Positions 15,050-25,742 of a stretch of 25,742 bases of DNA are shown in pieces (positions within the stretch are counted from its first letter, which is position 1; the number at the start of each line of letters is the position of its first letter). The position numbers were made by a program, and so were the translations under genes. The notes beneath the pieces were generated by a model. It was not told the DNA's origin. It saw nothing but the letters and a program-made list of their open reading frames with translations, and did no database searches. The stretch is from Chara braunii (taxonomy: Eukaryota > Streptophyta > Charophyceae > Charales > Characeae), in contig BFEA01000331.1 in assembly GCA_003427395.1 (NCBI GenBank), positions 607,377 through 633,118 of the forward strand. The letters run 5' to 3'.

Positions 15050-15650
15050 CCACTAGCACACGAGTCATGGCCTATTTGGACCTGTGCGGCACTGTAAGAA
15101 AAGGAAGAAAAATGGGGACGTTACATTTTCCAAGATGGGAAGGAGGGCAACTTTTGAAAGTGCTGCCGTCCCACTAACCCTCCCATCTCCTCCCCCTGCT
15201 CCCCACCCAGCCAATACCTAATCAGGACAGAGTGGTTCGTGACTGTTGCAGTCTTGCGTGTGGTACGAGGGAGTCCCTTCGTGTGCCTTATGGGACTCCC
15301 TTCTCTGACGGTTGCCATGCTGAAGCGTGCATTTCACATATTTTGAGAGAAATCGAAGTACTGGATGGGGTTAACAATTGACCGGGAAAAAGAAGGGGGT
15401 CAAAACCATGCCCTTCGAGTACTTGATTTTTTTAAAATCTTTTGAAGAGCTGCCAATCAAACGAGTCTTTCTATTTTCTTTTCCTGCCTCCCATTCTTGG
15501 GAACTGGAAAGAAAAAGCACGAAAAAGAAAAAAGAAAAAAACAGCACTTCAGAATATAAATCCCTCGCAATTTCGCTGCCATCCGATTCTCCTGCATCGG
15601 TGGTCGGACGATGTCCTGCAGATGTCCCAAAGGTGTTTGTGGGACACAGT
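15050..15650. other. No gene seen
   Basis: Spacer between foldback copies. It contains short inverted matches (GGGAGTCCC...GGGACTCCC near 15270-15300) and A-rich stretches. No convincing coding frame. Confidence 0.4.
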
Positions 15651-15659
15651 TTACCTTAC

Positions 15660-15738
15660 TCCTTTGCTAGTGGAACCCTGCTCCGGGGGCCTCGTCCCAC
15701 TTGCGCCGTTGAGTTGAGCTACCTCAACGGTGTGACAG
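15660..15738. repeat. Foldback-family relative, copy B
   Basis: TTTGCTAGTGGAACCCTGCT and GAGCTACCTCAACGG match the reverse complement of the right part of the element at 14884-15048, including its flank ending in TTCCACTAGCA. Only one arm is recognisable. Confidence 0.6.
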
Positions 15739-15869
15739 CTTTTCAAGCATTTTTTTATTCCGTAGAAAAGAAGAATGCATTTGTTTTTTTTTTTTTTTTT
15801 TCCTGCCCACACATTTCTTTGGAGTTTTGGTTTCCTTTCACGTGGAGCAAATCTATCCATGTCACTGCT

Positions 15870-15950
15870 CCTGGGGCCAAGTCCCATGAGCAGCGTTGAG
15901 TTTCCTCAACACCTGAATCTGGCGTGTTCGTGGAGATGTGCAGAGATAGT
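15870..15950. repeat. Foldback-family relative, copy C (single arm)
   Basis: CTGGGGCCAAGTCCCATGAG, then CAGCGTTGAG...CCTCAACACCTGAATCTGG...GTGGAGATGTGCAGA matches the whole right arm (reverse complement) of the element at 14884-15048. It is followed by a T-run and then the SINE-like cluster. Confidence 0.65.
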
Positions 15951-15977
15951 TTTTTTTTTTGTTTTTTTTTTTTAACA

Positions 15978-16230
15978 CCCCCACCAGTGTTAGTGGTGCT
16001 GATAAGAGCAGACACCACTAGCACCTGGGGAGAGGCTCCATCTACTGGTGGAGAGCATCACCTGCTGGAAAACCCCCACCAGTGTTAGTGGTGCTGATAA
16101 GAGCAGACACCACTAGCACCTGGGGAGAGGCTCCATCTATTGGTGGGGAGCATCACCTGCTGGAAAACGGGTCCAGCGTCCCATATACAGACTGAAATAA
16201 GAATACATCCGAAAAACAATGTGGGAGGTT
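15978..16230 (+). repeat. 95-bp tandem duplication heading a SINE-like cluster
   Basis: Two nearly identical 95-bp units (15978-16072 and 16073-16167) start CCCCCACCAGTGTTAGTGGT and contain CACCACTAGCACCTGGGGAG. The second leads into ACGGGTCCAGCGTCCCATAT. Related terminal blocks recur at about 16615-16660 (GGGCCCAGCATCCCATATGG), 17300 (GGGCTCAGCATCCCATCTG) and 21148 (CCGGGTCCAGTGTCCC). The inner TAGTGGTG...CACCACTA is self-complementary. Confidence 0.8.
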
Positions 16231-17350
16231 CCTGCCAGCATTGATTACCCTGGAATCCGGGGGATTGACTGAGCAGGACGAAAAAAAAAGGGGGGACCTC
16301 TTCGCCCTGAACCCGGCGCCAGATCCCTGCTGCCACGCACTAGTTCCTCCCTCCCCCGATCTTTGACTATATCTGCTGAATAGTGTGGATGTATCTGTTG
16401 GAGGACAGGAAAACCCTGGGGATTGGCTTTTTTTTTTTTTTTTTTTTTTTTTTCGAGGGGGGGGGGGAATTTTTTTTAGGAAGACATTAAGAAACAGACT
16501 GACGCCTGCCAGCATTGATTGCCCTGGAGTCCAGAGGATTGCTTTTTTTTTTTTTTTTTGCTTTTTTTTTTTTTTTTTTTGGGGGGGGGGGGAACAGAGC
16601 TCCAATCTATTCATGGGGAGCAGCACATGCTGGGAACCGGGCCCAGCATCCCATATGGAAATTTACATATAATTTTGAAAATTGAGATACCGGGGCCATT
16701 ACCCGGCTTTGGCTCAGAAAAAAACGAAGCTACTTGGAAAATGACTACGACAAACTTCAGAATATGAACAGAATTCAGAAAACTACTCAGAAACCCCCCC
16801 CATCCATCCACTTTACCTCACTCCGGCAAGACTTACTGCAGCAGAGCCACCATCTCCGCTGCTGCTATGCCCTATTCCCATCCTCCCAGCTAGCCCCCTC
16901 GCTAGTAGGATGCGTGATATCCCACCGTCTCCTTCCCCACTCACCCCGGGGATTGGCTGAGTAGATTACTCCTTTTTTTTTTTTTTGGAAGATATTAGGA
17001 AACAGACTGACGCCTCCCAGCATTGATTGCTCTGGAGTCCAGAGGATTGACTGAGCAGGTTACCGGGAGACAAAGGGGGGGGAGGACCTCTTCACCCTGT
17101 ATCGGGCGCCAGATACCTACAATTCCGCTCAAGGCTTCCTCCCTCTCCCGGTCATGCGACCAACCTCTTCTTCCTTTTTGCCTCATGGCTTGACCAGGGT
17201 TAGAAAGAGAGTCACCGGGGGGCACCGGTGCACTCTTCTTCTCTTCCCTTGTCCATGCCGAGCTAGTGCTATCCTTCTGGTGCTCTCATGCAATCTGTGC
17301 TGAGAAATGGGCTCAGCATCCCATCTGAAAAAAGGACAATTGTGAGAAAA
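16231..17350. repeat. SINE-like dispersed repeats with T-tracts
   Basis: Several overlapping copies of one family. The core AAACAGACTGACGCC, CCAGCATTGATTGC and TGGAGTCCAGAGGATTGACT occurs at 16491-16545 and 16999-17060, and a partial at 16241-16280. GGCGCCAGAT with a preceding CCTCTTC-CCCTG block occurs at 16299 and 17087. T-runs before the cores (16431-16453, 16543-16580, 16973-16986) would be A-tails of minus-strand insertions. The core also matches the repeats at 1.66 and 2.22 kb. I see no gene here. Confidence 0.55.
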
Positions 17351-17420
17351 GGGCCGTTGTTGGAAGACTGATAAAACCTCTTTTTTTTGTCTTTTACCCT
17401 CCAAGTCTTGACTATCCCAC

Positions 17421-18990
17421 CTATTCTTCTATTGCTTGGTGGTGGGGCGGAAACGGGTCTGCAAACTCTTCTGCCGAGCGTAGAGGGACATCTGGGCTAA
17501 TCGCAGTCCAGTCTTTAAAAGCCAGGTGGTAGTCCCGGGGGGCCTTTGCTCCCATAGGCTCATCTTCCCTTTGATCCTGGTTTTCCCATGGACCAGACCA
17601 TATCACCTCTGCTACCCATCCCTCCCGATCACCGCCCAGCCATTCTTGGCTAAACTTCTTGATTGTCTTTAGAATGTCTAATGTCTGTTTTGTTACTGCC
17701 CACTGTCGGGACAGTTCCAATTGAAGCTGCTGTTTGAGATATTCATTTCTCTCTTCCCCATCCACCAACACCTTCTCCATGGCCAGGGCACATCGTTGCC
17801 ACCATATAACCCATAGGATCGCTCTTCTTCCTAGGTGGAACATGTTCTATGCAAAGGTCTGGTTTTGGAGGACCGGACAGTATCAAGGCAAAATCGCCCT
17901 CCATGCCCATGGCCATGCGTGTCCTGGGACTAGCTGCCGCCATACTCTCTCCCACCATCTCCATGTCACTACTGCTACTGGGCATTGGAGAAAAATGTGC
18001 TCTATTGTTTTTTCCCTTTTCCGTACTGGGAAGGTCAAAAGGCACCGGGGGCACCAAGGGAGAGCCCGCCGTTGCTGTTCTAATTGAGTGTGATCGATCA
18101 GCCAGCTGTTGGCGGGGAGACAGCGATGCACGATTTGCCATTGTAAGGATGTGATCTTGGTCGGCCCGCATTTGCAGTCTCTGAACCATCTAATGGGTGC
18201 CAACAGCTGTTTGTCTATATTTAGATGCCGCTGCCAGCGCTCCTGGACAGTGTCTCTCAAACTTTTCTGACTCTGAGCTTCCGGTAGGAAGTTTTGACAG
18301 TGAGATTGCAGAGGGGCAGAGGTTTTAGCTCGCGTGCCCTGGGGTGTGCTGGCGGGTTCCACACCCACTCTGTCAGGTCCAGAGGGAGCATACTTAGCGG
18401 TATCTCAGGCCTGAAAGCTCTTTTCCCTTCGCCTTCGCCATAGACTCTCACTTTGTACAACTGGTCTTTGGAGGTCCGTACGAAGGGAACTCTGCTACCC
18501 GTTAGCCGCCCATCTTTTCCAACACTATACCCCTCAACCAGGACATCTTCTGGTCTCACCCAGTGTACTAGCCCTACTCGATTCGCAGAGTCCTTGGTGG
18601 ACACCCAGTCCCCCTCTTGCAATTGCAGTCCCCTGCGCAGGATAGGGAGGCAGGCCACAAGGAAGGCTTCCAGGAGTTCCTCCAGTGCTGTTTCAAGATT
18701 ATGGCAATAGCGGAGATTCTCCCTCATTTGTTCCGGTGTTTTCCAATCTCTTCTGGGTTCATCCCATAGGTCCCCTACCCGAGTGATCCTGTTCTTGACC
18801 CATCCTTTCCATGGGGAATCCAAACTGCAGAAGATTTGACTGTGTGAATTTGTGATCCACCGGTTCTCAAAAAGGGGTTGTCTTGCCACCTCTTCCCAAC
18901 GCTCTGGGGGTGGGCGATCTGCGGGGGGGAGGGTTCTCCAGATTTTGATTAATCGCGGCCACAGAGCTTTTTGTGCCCCCCCCCATCTCC
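17421..18990 (-). pseudogene. LINE ORF2 C-terminal remnant (copy 2)
   Basis: A minus-strand LINE fragment. It starts with AQKALWPRLIKIWRTLPP near 18980 and EEVARQPLFENRWIT, continues through WVKNRITRVGDLWD, then after a frameshift near 18260-18368 gives the zinc-binding block: SLQWQIVHRCLPANSWL, CPRC, then IEHIFLQCP and TWRWWERVW. Stops interrupt the same frame just below 17883. The frame resumes with LGRRAILWVIWWQRC and a charged tail ending at 17421. The order of blocks is the same as in copies 1 and 3, but the identity is lower, so it is a different subfamily. No RT core is present. The 3' flank shows no TTTAGGG-like motif. Confidence 0.8.
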
Positions 18991-19069
18991 CCCTTCCTCT
19001 TCTTCGTCTGATCCCCTCCTCTTCGTCTGTGTATTTCTGGACCTGGCGCCTCCTTCCTGTGTATAGCGC

Positions 19070-19838
19070 CAGGCCCCTTCACACCTTGTGATGGGCATGA
19101 TGTATGTTTGGTCTGCGTTGCAACATTGATTGGGCTAGTCATTGGTATTCTAGCATTCTACTGCGCTATATTGCATTACGCAATAGAGGTCAGTCCCGAA
19201 CAGGTCAGGACTTGTATCTAAAGTCTTCCCTGCGCTATCAAGCACCATTTTGTATGTATCAGGATGTACACTGCTTGTTGAGATTTACTTGCATTGAATT
19301 GTCCATTCAGTCCTTTTTATCACATTGTGGATCCTTGGTTTATATGTACATCACCCAACTGGGCATGTAACACATACACACATACACACATACACACACA
19401 CGCACACATAAATTGAATGCGGTGCTTCCACAGTCCACACCCGAACCAGTCCTGAGTAGCATATGAGTAAAGGGGTTGAGATCCTCAACAGTGTTTCGTT
19501 GAGGTCAGGTGATGGAGAAGATAGCACCATAAAAGTAATGCTCATGTCTTCTTCTTCGTAATTTTGTATTTCACTATTTCACTGTCCGGCTTGCAGGGGC
19601 GGCCACTTACCATAGGCAACGGCTGCTCCTCAACTCAAAATCTTATGCAACCCAAATACTGACTGACCTCATGTGCCGTTCTAAGGTAGTCTGCTTCCGT
19701 GGTGAGTATTGAGTACCCGCTAAGAACTCCACCTCCTATTTCCTTCCTCCCTCCTTTCTGTACTACGAGTAAATGCAGACGGATGAGAATCATTAAGAGA
19801 ACAGATAAAATATAAGCTGAAGATCTTAAGAAAATGTA
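19070..19838. other. No gene seen; short (CA)n-like tract
   Basis: Contains CACATACACACATACACACA at about 19370-19410. Short frames only, none convincing. Confidence 0.4.
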
Positions 19839-19840
19839 GA

Positions 19841-21116
19841 AGACTGACAACTATGGTGAATGCTGGGAGAATGGAAGTACTATTGCAAAATGGGTGTAAG
19901 AGTTTGCAACAGTGGGAGTCTGTAAGTGGAGTAGCTCTACTTGCTCGAGTTCTATCTCATCCCGAGTGGGCTGAGGTGGCTGGCTATGCTGCGAGCCTGC
20001 CATCTGACTGATGGACGGTCCTGCATTAGTCCCACTGATTGTAAAGCTGCTTCGATTTTGGATCTACTCATCTCGATGGAATAGGGGCTGTTGTGGTGAA
20101 AATTCAGAACACACACACACACAATCAGTTTATGTATGCATGTTTCTCTTGTTTTTTTTTTTTATTATTTAATTTTATTATTATTTTACAAATAGCATGC
20201 TTCATTATGTATAGAGCAAAAGGAGGCCGAGAATCCCTCCACATCTCAACCGGGAAAGACTGACAACTATGATGAACGATGGGACAATGGAAGTACTATT
20301 GCAAAATGGGTGTAAGAGTTTGCAAGAGTGGGAGTCCGTAAGTGGAGTAGCTCTACTTGCTCGAGTTCTATCTCATCCCGAGTGATGGCTGAGGTGGCTA
20401 GCTATGTTGCGAGTCTGCCATCTGACTGATGGATGGTCCTGCATTAGTCCCACTTATTGTAAAGCTGCTTCTATTTTGGATCTACTCATCTCAGTGGAAT
20501 AGGGGCTGTTGTGGTGAAAATTCAGAACACACACACACACACACACAATCAGTTTATGTACGCATGTTTCTCTTGTTTTTTTTTTTTTAATTTTAATTTA
20601 ATTTATTATTATTTTACAAATAGCATGCTTCATTATATATAGAGCAAAAGGGGGCCGGGAATCCCTCCACATCTTAACCTGGAAGACGAGAAAGACTGAC
20701 AACTATGGTGAATGCTGGGAGAATGGAAGTACTATTGCAAAATGGGTGTAAGAGTTTGCAAGAGTGGAGGTCTGTAAGTGGATTAGCTCTACTTGTTGAA
20801 GTTCTATCTCATCCCGAGTGGGCTGAGGCGGCTGGCTATGCTGCGAGCCTGTCATCTGACTGATAGATGGTCCTGCATTAGTCCCACCGATTCTAAAGCT
20901 GCTTCGATTTTGAATCTACTCATCTCGGTGGAATAGGGGCTGTTGTGGTGAAAATTCAGAACACACGCACACACAATCAGTTTATGTATGCATGTTTCTC
21001 TTGTTTTTTTTTGTTTTTTTTTTTAATTTAATTTATTATTATTTTACAAATAGCATACTTCATTATATATATAGCAAAGGAGGTCAGGAATCCCTCCACA
21101 TCTCAACCCGGAAGAC
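19841..21116 (+). repeat. Three tandem units of about 0.42-0.44 kb
   Basis: Units begin at about 19841, 20257 and 20693 with AGACTGACAACTATGRTGAA. Each continues with GGAAGTACTATTGCAAAATG, CTATCTCATCCCGAGTG, TGGTCCTGCATTAGTCCCAC and GGAATAGGGGCTGTTGTGGT, then (AC)n, CATGTTTCTCTTG, a T-run with TTATTATTTTACAAATAGCA and GGAATCCCTCCACATC. Unit 2 has an extra AT in the CCGAGTGATGGCT region, and the (AC)n and T-runs vary. On the minus strand part of the unit reads MSRSKIEAAL and another frame reads RDEIELEQVELLHL; units 2 and 3 carry stops or substitutions. Confidence 0.9.
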
Positions 21117-21588
21117 GGGGACATTTACCCAGATTGGGCTCATATTGGAAACCGGGTCCAGTGTCCCTTTGCCCTGTTAAGCTACATGCTATTCCTGAAC
21201 AAAGACAAAGCTGGATTAACAAAAGACAGATAGCAATAAAGGAAAGAACCTTCCAACATGCCCCTAGGTTGCACTGAAATGAATGAACTCAAAGCCCTGT
21301 GGCGTGTCCCAACATGCTACACCCTAAACCTACCTCTATTTTCCTCTGCCTAACTTCTTCCTCCCCTCTCTCTTTCCACCTATCCTCACCTTGAACCCTA
21401 AACCCTACTACTGTTGCTCTTCTTTCCCTTTACCTCGGACACCTCATCCTCTCTGTCTCCACTGAAATACGAGGCCTGAGGCCTAGATTGTTGAAACTCA
21501 TAAAATTAAATCCTGTACTTCGACCTTCTTAAAAAATTTAAACGCTTTTCCACTGTTGTTATCCTACTCGTACTTTTAAATACTTCTC
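21117..21588. repeat. LINE copy 3 3' region with scattered AAACCCTA-like motifs
   Basis: Apart from a SINE-like end block at about 21148, this holds ACACCCTAAACC (21320-21331) and TTGAACCCTAAACCCTACTA (21391-21410). These are the complement of plant-type telomeric TTTAGGG. Read on minus they lie 3' of the LINE ORF2 stop. Confidence 0.5.
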
Positions 21589-21608
21589 CTTAAACCCTAA
21601 ACCCTAGT
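21589..21608 (-). repeat. TTTAGGG-like motif 28 nt after LINE ORF2 stop
   Basis: On the minus strand this reads AACTAGGGTTTAGGGTTTAA. It matches the motif at 991-1007, which follows the ORF2 stop of copy 1. Confidence 0.7.
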
Positions 21609-21635
21609 TAAATCTTTTTTTAACTTGTTTACCTA

Positions 21636-22400
21636 TCAAAGCAAATGGAAGCTCAATGTCGAGCCCTCCACTGATGCTATCCTTCCTTGAGCCAAGACCC
21701 TTTTCTGAAAATTCTCCATTAGCACCTTGGCTTGCAGTGAGTTTTGTTGGGCCTGCTTGCAGATTCCCTTCCATTGAGCCCGTACATCTGTTTCCAGCAG
21801 GTTGAAGAGTGTCTCCTCAGCTTCGCACCTGTGCATTTGTTTGTTTCCGACGGCCTGCTGGCATCTGCGCTTCCATATTGTCCACAATACATATTGCCTT
21901 AAGCTGGAATGTGCCCTTTTGGTACTGCTTCCAGGCTGCTGGAAGACCACTTCCAATCAGTAGCGTCTCCTCACGCTCGGGGAAAGGGGAGTCCATTATT
22001 TTGTCCCAAAGTGTCCTGGCCTCGTCCCATAGGTACGCTGCTTCTGGGCAGAAAAGGAGACAGTGACGCAGAGTCTCCAGTGCTGCTTCCGTGCATTGTG
22101 TGCACTGTTGACTGGTAGGGTCGCGATGTTGTTGGCTGCGGCGCTCAAAAAGCCACGAGTTGACCGGGACTGCCATGTGAAAGATCAGCCACTGCAAACT
22201 TGTTACCCTGCTTAGGTGGATCTGATGAAGGGATGACCATGTTAATTTTGCCACTTTTTCTTTCGGTAACTGCATTATTTTCTCCCATCTAAGAGCCAAG
22301 GATTCGGCTAACGGAGATGAGCGCTTCCTGAGCCTGTAGCCCAGCCTGGTTGTGTAGTGGAGTATGTTAGTCCTTCTGGTTATGCCTAGCATGCCCCCCC
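21636..22400 (-). pseudogene. LINE copy 3: zinc-binding domain and C-terminus
   Basis: Minus-strand peptide with YRLRKRSSPLAESLALRWEK, then SLQWLIFHMAVPVNSWLFER, CTQC, LETLRHCLLFCPEAAYLWDE; then, after a frame change near 21820-21950, LRQYVLWTIWKRRCQQAVG and a charged tail with QGRIASVEGSTLSF before the stop at 21636-21638. It is close to copy 1 (AVPVNAWL versus AVPVNSWL; HCFLHCQ versus HCLLFCP), so copies 1 and 3 belong to one family. The Cys/His pattern of the RT zinc-binding domain is kept. Confidence 0.85.
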
Positions 22401-23320
22401 TGAGATTCCAGGCCCACTCAACTGGGTCACCTCCAGATTTTGGATGTCCGTTGCTGGAGCAAATATCGTGAACTCCTCCGTCTCAATCACCTTCACTTTC
22501 CTCAGCTGGTCCTTTTTTTATGGTGATCGGGGTGCACGTTTCCTTGTCCAATTGACTTGTATAGGCCCCTGGGTGTTGAATTGTGTACATCTGCACGCTC
22601 AGCCATTCCCCTCCCCGTCCCGCTTGCCCCCCGATTATAAATGCTTCAGTTGGCGCGTCCCTGTTGGACCAGGAGGCCCACTCCCCAATATCCCAACAAT
22701 GTGGTCCCTGAAGTAGCCTAGTCCAGCCTTCCCGGATTAAGGACAAGATCTCGCTAAAATCTCTGCTAGCATGTGGCTCCCTTTCATCTCTTCCCTTAGC
22801 TCTCGAGATGACTTCCACTGCTGTCTGTCCTCCGACCAGAGGTGTTTGACCTGCCAAATGCCATGTTCCAGCCAGGTTCCCCACTTAGAGTCTTTCGCAG
22901 TGAGAGTGCGAGGTTTTCCCTACTAGTCCTCGATCCATGGGTTGCAAAAGAGGGGTTGCCTTAGTACTTCTCCCTTGTGCTTGGTTCCTTGACTTTCGTC
23001 GGGAAGATTTCCACCCATACTTCCAACAGTTGAGCCCAATACGAGCCTCCCTTGGGCCACCCTTCTTCTACTCCCCCTTCGTTCTCTCGCCTTCCCTTCC
23101 TTGCCCAACTCTTGCTCAGTAGCCAGAATGTCCCTTCCATGTTGGAAGGAGTTTTATACTTGGTCTGTTTCCTAATGTGTTCCATAGCTAGCGGTACCCA
23201 TGGAAGCTGTGGATGTGTGATCAACTTCAAGATCCACTTTGTCTGGACTGCCTTCAGTTGCTGTTCGGGGTCTAATGTGTCGAGTCCCCCTTGGTCCTTG
23301 GATTTGATAACGTGTCGTCA
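22401..23320 (-). pseudogene. LINE copy 3: region between RT and zinc-binding domain
   Basis: Broken frames of the connection region. From 23317 down the text reads RHVIKSKDQGGLDTLDPEQQ, KWILKLITHPQLPWVPLAME and SWARKGRRENEGG, directly after an in-frame TGA at 23318-23320. Below 22884 another frame holds REGWTRLLQGPHCWDIGEWA. At least one further frameshift lies near 22885-22960. Confidence 0.7.
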
Positions 23321-25225
23321 TGCCACCTTGGAGATAAAATGTTGCTTAGTTGGATTCGAGGTCCACATGAAGGCCGCTGACTCCCTCCCTAGTTTCTTCA
23401 TAGCCTGGAATGGTGGAGTCCATATCGTGCCGGCGTACCATATCATAAAAAATATAGTGTTGAGAATGGGGGCCCTCCCAAACGACGAAGTGTAGACTTG
23501 GGACCATGCGCTCATCTTTGTTAGCATTTTGACCAGGAGTTCCGTTGCCATCGAGTGGTGCGGACCGGAGTCTGCCATTCGTATCCCTACATACCTCAAG
23601 GGTTCAGCTCTTGCCATCCAACTCATACCGCCATAGTTTGGTGGGTGGGGTTGTTCCTCTTCTCCCTCTTGTACCATCCACCAACCCATTGTCTTGGGCC
23701 AATTGATTCTCATTTCTGATGCTAGCTGGAAGGCACTCATTGCCCGTGTGAGGGCTTCGAAGGAGGAGTCTGAGGCCCGTATCAGTACTGTCATGTCATC
23801 CACAAACAGTATAGTTGTGGGGAGCTTGATGCTTCTACCTTGCTGGTCTGGCTCTGCTAGTAACCGGTCTATTGATGGGTCTTTCCTTAGGAAGTTATCG
23901 CCTCCATAATGACGAGAAAGATAGGCGCTGCGAGGGGGTCTTCCTGACGAACGGACCTTGTCATTTTGTACCTCTGCGACAGGTGGCCATTTACCTGAAC
24001 CTGCCCATGAGCGTCATTGTAGAGAACTCTTATCCATTTCCGAAAGTTAGGACCCACTCCCATTTTTTCCATACATTGCTGGAGGAAGTTCCAATTCACC
24101 TGGTCGTACGCCTTTTCAAAGTCAAAGAATAGGATAGCCGCGTTAATTCTTTTCTCCCCGGTGTATCTTACTGACTCCGAGAGCGTCATTACATTGTCCG
24201 GGATAAAACGTCCTGGAATGAATCCAGTCTGGTCTAAGTGGAAACATCCCCTGGTTACCGTACTCAGTCTGTTGGCTAGGGCCTTCGCTACAATTTTGTG
24301 TGTTAGTGTCAGTAACGTGATGGGTCTGTAGTTTTTTATGTCTTTAGGAACCCCCTTTTGTAGAGCAACGTAACGATGCTGGTGGCCAGATCCACGCCCA
24401 GACTCTCGTCTTGCTAGGATTCATTTAAATATTGCTCGTATTCCCCTCCCAGAATTGGCCAAAATTCTAACCAGAATTCCCTCGTGAGTCCGTCCTTTCC
24501 TGGTGTTTTGTTTGGGGACATCGACTTGAGTGTTGACCAGAGTTCTTCCTGTGAGAGGGGAGCATCTAGCATCAGTGCTTGTTCACCGCCTATCATACGC
24601 TCTAAGTAGGTGAGAAACTTGGTTCTTGCCTCCGCAGTTTGTTGGGTCGGCTGATCAGACTCTCTTGATGTGTAGAGTGTATTGTAGAAGTTGTGTGCCA
24701 CTGATATCATGTCATCTGCTTCGGAAACCACTCCTTGAGGGCCTTCGAGATGTTCGATTAATGTGTTTCTTCCCCGGGTTTTGATCTTCTGAAAAAAGTA
24801 TTTTGTCATCTGCTCTCCTTCCTCCCATTCTTTGACTCTTGCTCGCATTTGCAATCCTCGCATTCTCCATTTTTCCCCATCTCCCAGCTCGCTCCTTGCC
24901 GTGTCCAACAGTTTTTCATAGAATTCATGGCCTGGGTTATGGATCGGATGCTGCTCAGCTATGTTGAGGGCTTGCTGTAGCTCCTGTTCCCGTGCGTTCC
25001 TTTTGGCCGCCAGCTGTCTCGCCACCGTCGCTGCCGCTGCCGACATGGAAGATAGCAATTTAGGGAAAGAGTGGTTTTTTGAACTATGGGCCAGGCACGC
25101 TTGTGAGATGGCCTGTCTAATGTAGTCTGTAGTAAGGAGTTGTTGATTTTGAAAAAGCTCCTACCCCTTCTTATCTGTTTGAGCGTGGTAAGGTTAAGAA
25201 GGATTGGGTTTGTGATCAAGACCAC
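23318..25225 (-). pseudogene. LINE copy 3: reverse transcriptase domain, frameshifted
   Basis: RT blocks read in order on minus. The linker helix is DYIRQAISQACLAHSSKNHS and TVARQLAAKRNAREQELQQA; fingers start SMSPNKTPGKDGLTREFW (about 24500); then PKDIKNYRPITLLTL and DQTGFIPGRFIPDNVMTLSE (about 24200-24360), INAAILFFDFEKAYDQVNW (first catalytic Asp, about 24130), VRQEDPLAAPIFLVIMEAIT (about 23910), and FVDDMTVL with the catalytic Asp pair at 23795-23806. Next come INWPKTMGW and EPLRYVGIRM. The FVDD and FDFEKAYD boxes are intact. The copy is dead: frame changes lie near 25060, 24350 and 23890, and stops at about 24414 and 23318. It copied LINE RNA by target-primed reverse transcription when active (established for the class). 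Confidence 0.9.
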
Positions 25226-25690
25226 TAATGTATGGTAGGTCCCCTATTCCTACTGAATGAAGTGTACCTATTAAAGCTTGTGAAATTAAATAGTAGTCAA
25301 TTCTTGACGCCGAGATGTGTTGACTCCTGTTTCTCTTGCAATATGTGAACTGTCACTGTTCTGGGTAGTGGAGTCTATATGGATCAACGAGGTCCCATTT
25401 GGTCATCAAGTCGTGGATGGGTAGTGAATCCTCTCCTACCATATTCTACCCCCCCTTGACCCCGACATCCTGTCTCGTGCTGGCTCCAGGGTAGCATTCC
25501 AGTCCCCTGCTAGTATGATGTGCCTTGCTGGTTCAATCTGCGTTTGTAATTCTTCCAACATGGCCGATCATGGCTGTCCCGTATTTGGGCAGTAAAGTGA
25601 GAGCAGTGTAAACGCCTCATCCTGAAAAATAAAATTGATCCTAACCCATCTGCCCTCTGTGGTGTCCGCTCCCACTCGGCAGGGGTGCAT
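25226..25690 (-). pseudogene. LINE copy 3: apurinic-type endonuclease domain remnant
   Basis: From about 25683 the minus strand reads RVGADTTEGRWVRINFIFQD, EAFTLLSLYCPNTGQP, a TGA at 25568-25570, then SAMLEELQTQIEPARHIILA and GDWNATLEPARDRMSGS. The block [LV]-x-G-D-[WF]-N matches the endonuclease-exonuclease-phosphatase fold of LINE ORF2, with Asp and Asn as catalytic residues. The N-terminal Asn/Glu part is missing: similarity stops at about 25690, where a T-run begins. Below 25440 the frame breaks up before the RT linker. Confidence 0.8.
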
Positions 25691-25742
25691 GTTTCTCTTG
25701 TTTTTTTTTTTGTTTTTTTTTTTTTGTTTTGTTTGTTTGTTT
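25688..25742 (+). repeat. GCATGTTTCTCTTG + T-run, as in the 20-kb tandem units
   Basis: The same CATGTTTCTCTTG followed by a long T-run is found at about 20140, 20566 and 20991. Here it abuts the 5'-truncated end of LINE copy 3 and continues to the window end as a T/G-rich tract. Confidence 0.6.

Noticed and set aside
17743-18189. Minus-strand ORF of 148 codons
   Set aside because: Out-of-frame shadow of LINE copy 2; the conserved zinc-binding block lies in another frame.
21391-21608. Chromosome end or interstitial telomere array
   Set aside because: Only two or three degenerate units at a time, in the same place relative to LINE ORF2 in two copies; better explained as LINE 3' sequence.

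Overview
The window looks like nuclear DNA of a streptophyte, most likely a charophyte alga of the Chara type. The pointers are a KAI2-like α/β-hydrolase, plant-type TTTAGGG-like motifs, long microsatellites, abundant decayed LINEs that carry the plant-style zinc-binding domain after the reverse transcriptase (RT), and short exons with GT/AG borders. The organism call is inference; no species marker is present. The window is gene-poor and repeat-rich.

Layout. 1-1066: 3' end of a degenerate LINE ORF2 on +. 1.5-2.5 kb: a SINE-like repeat pair and a (GA)n tract. 2.5-4.7 kb, minus strand: a clear AGC-kinase (PDK1-like) exon, three acidic exon-like stretches upstream of it, about 1 kb of G/T-only low-complexity DNA, and another exon-like ORF. 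5.0-8.4 kb, minus strand: two paralogous Cys/His-rich protein segments with identical metal-ligand spacing over about 84 residues and four copies of the motif C-x-H-x3-P-x3-C-P-x-C. Between them lie a 15-bp tandem repeat, a Q/L-rich ORF and a possible RT-thumb remnant. 8.8-10.4 kb: microsatellites, one membrane-protein exon, one doubtful Cys-containing exon. 10.97-12.06 kb, minus strand: a complete intronless KAI2-like hydrolase with an intact Ser-Asp-His triad and an unusual Gly-rich insertion. 12.2-17.4 kb: A/T tracts, tandem duplications, a putative first exon on +, a textbook group II intron domain V, a family of foldback elements and a SINE-like family. 17.4-19.0 kb: a second LINE remnant (-). 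19.84-21.11 kb: three tandem units of about 0.42 kb, with a partial inverted copy 11 kb away. 21.6-25.69 kb: a third, near-full-length but broken LINE (-), with endonuclease, RT and zinc-binding regions.

Functionally only the KAI2-like gene is complete. The kinase and membrane-protein exons are parts of genes whose other exons I could not assemble. The best candidate for something undescribed is the two-member Cys/His-rich family at 5.05-5.49 and 8.0-8.42 kb. The group II domain V in a nuclear-looking context and the telomere-like motifs in LINE 3' regions also merit attention.
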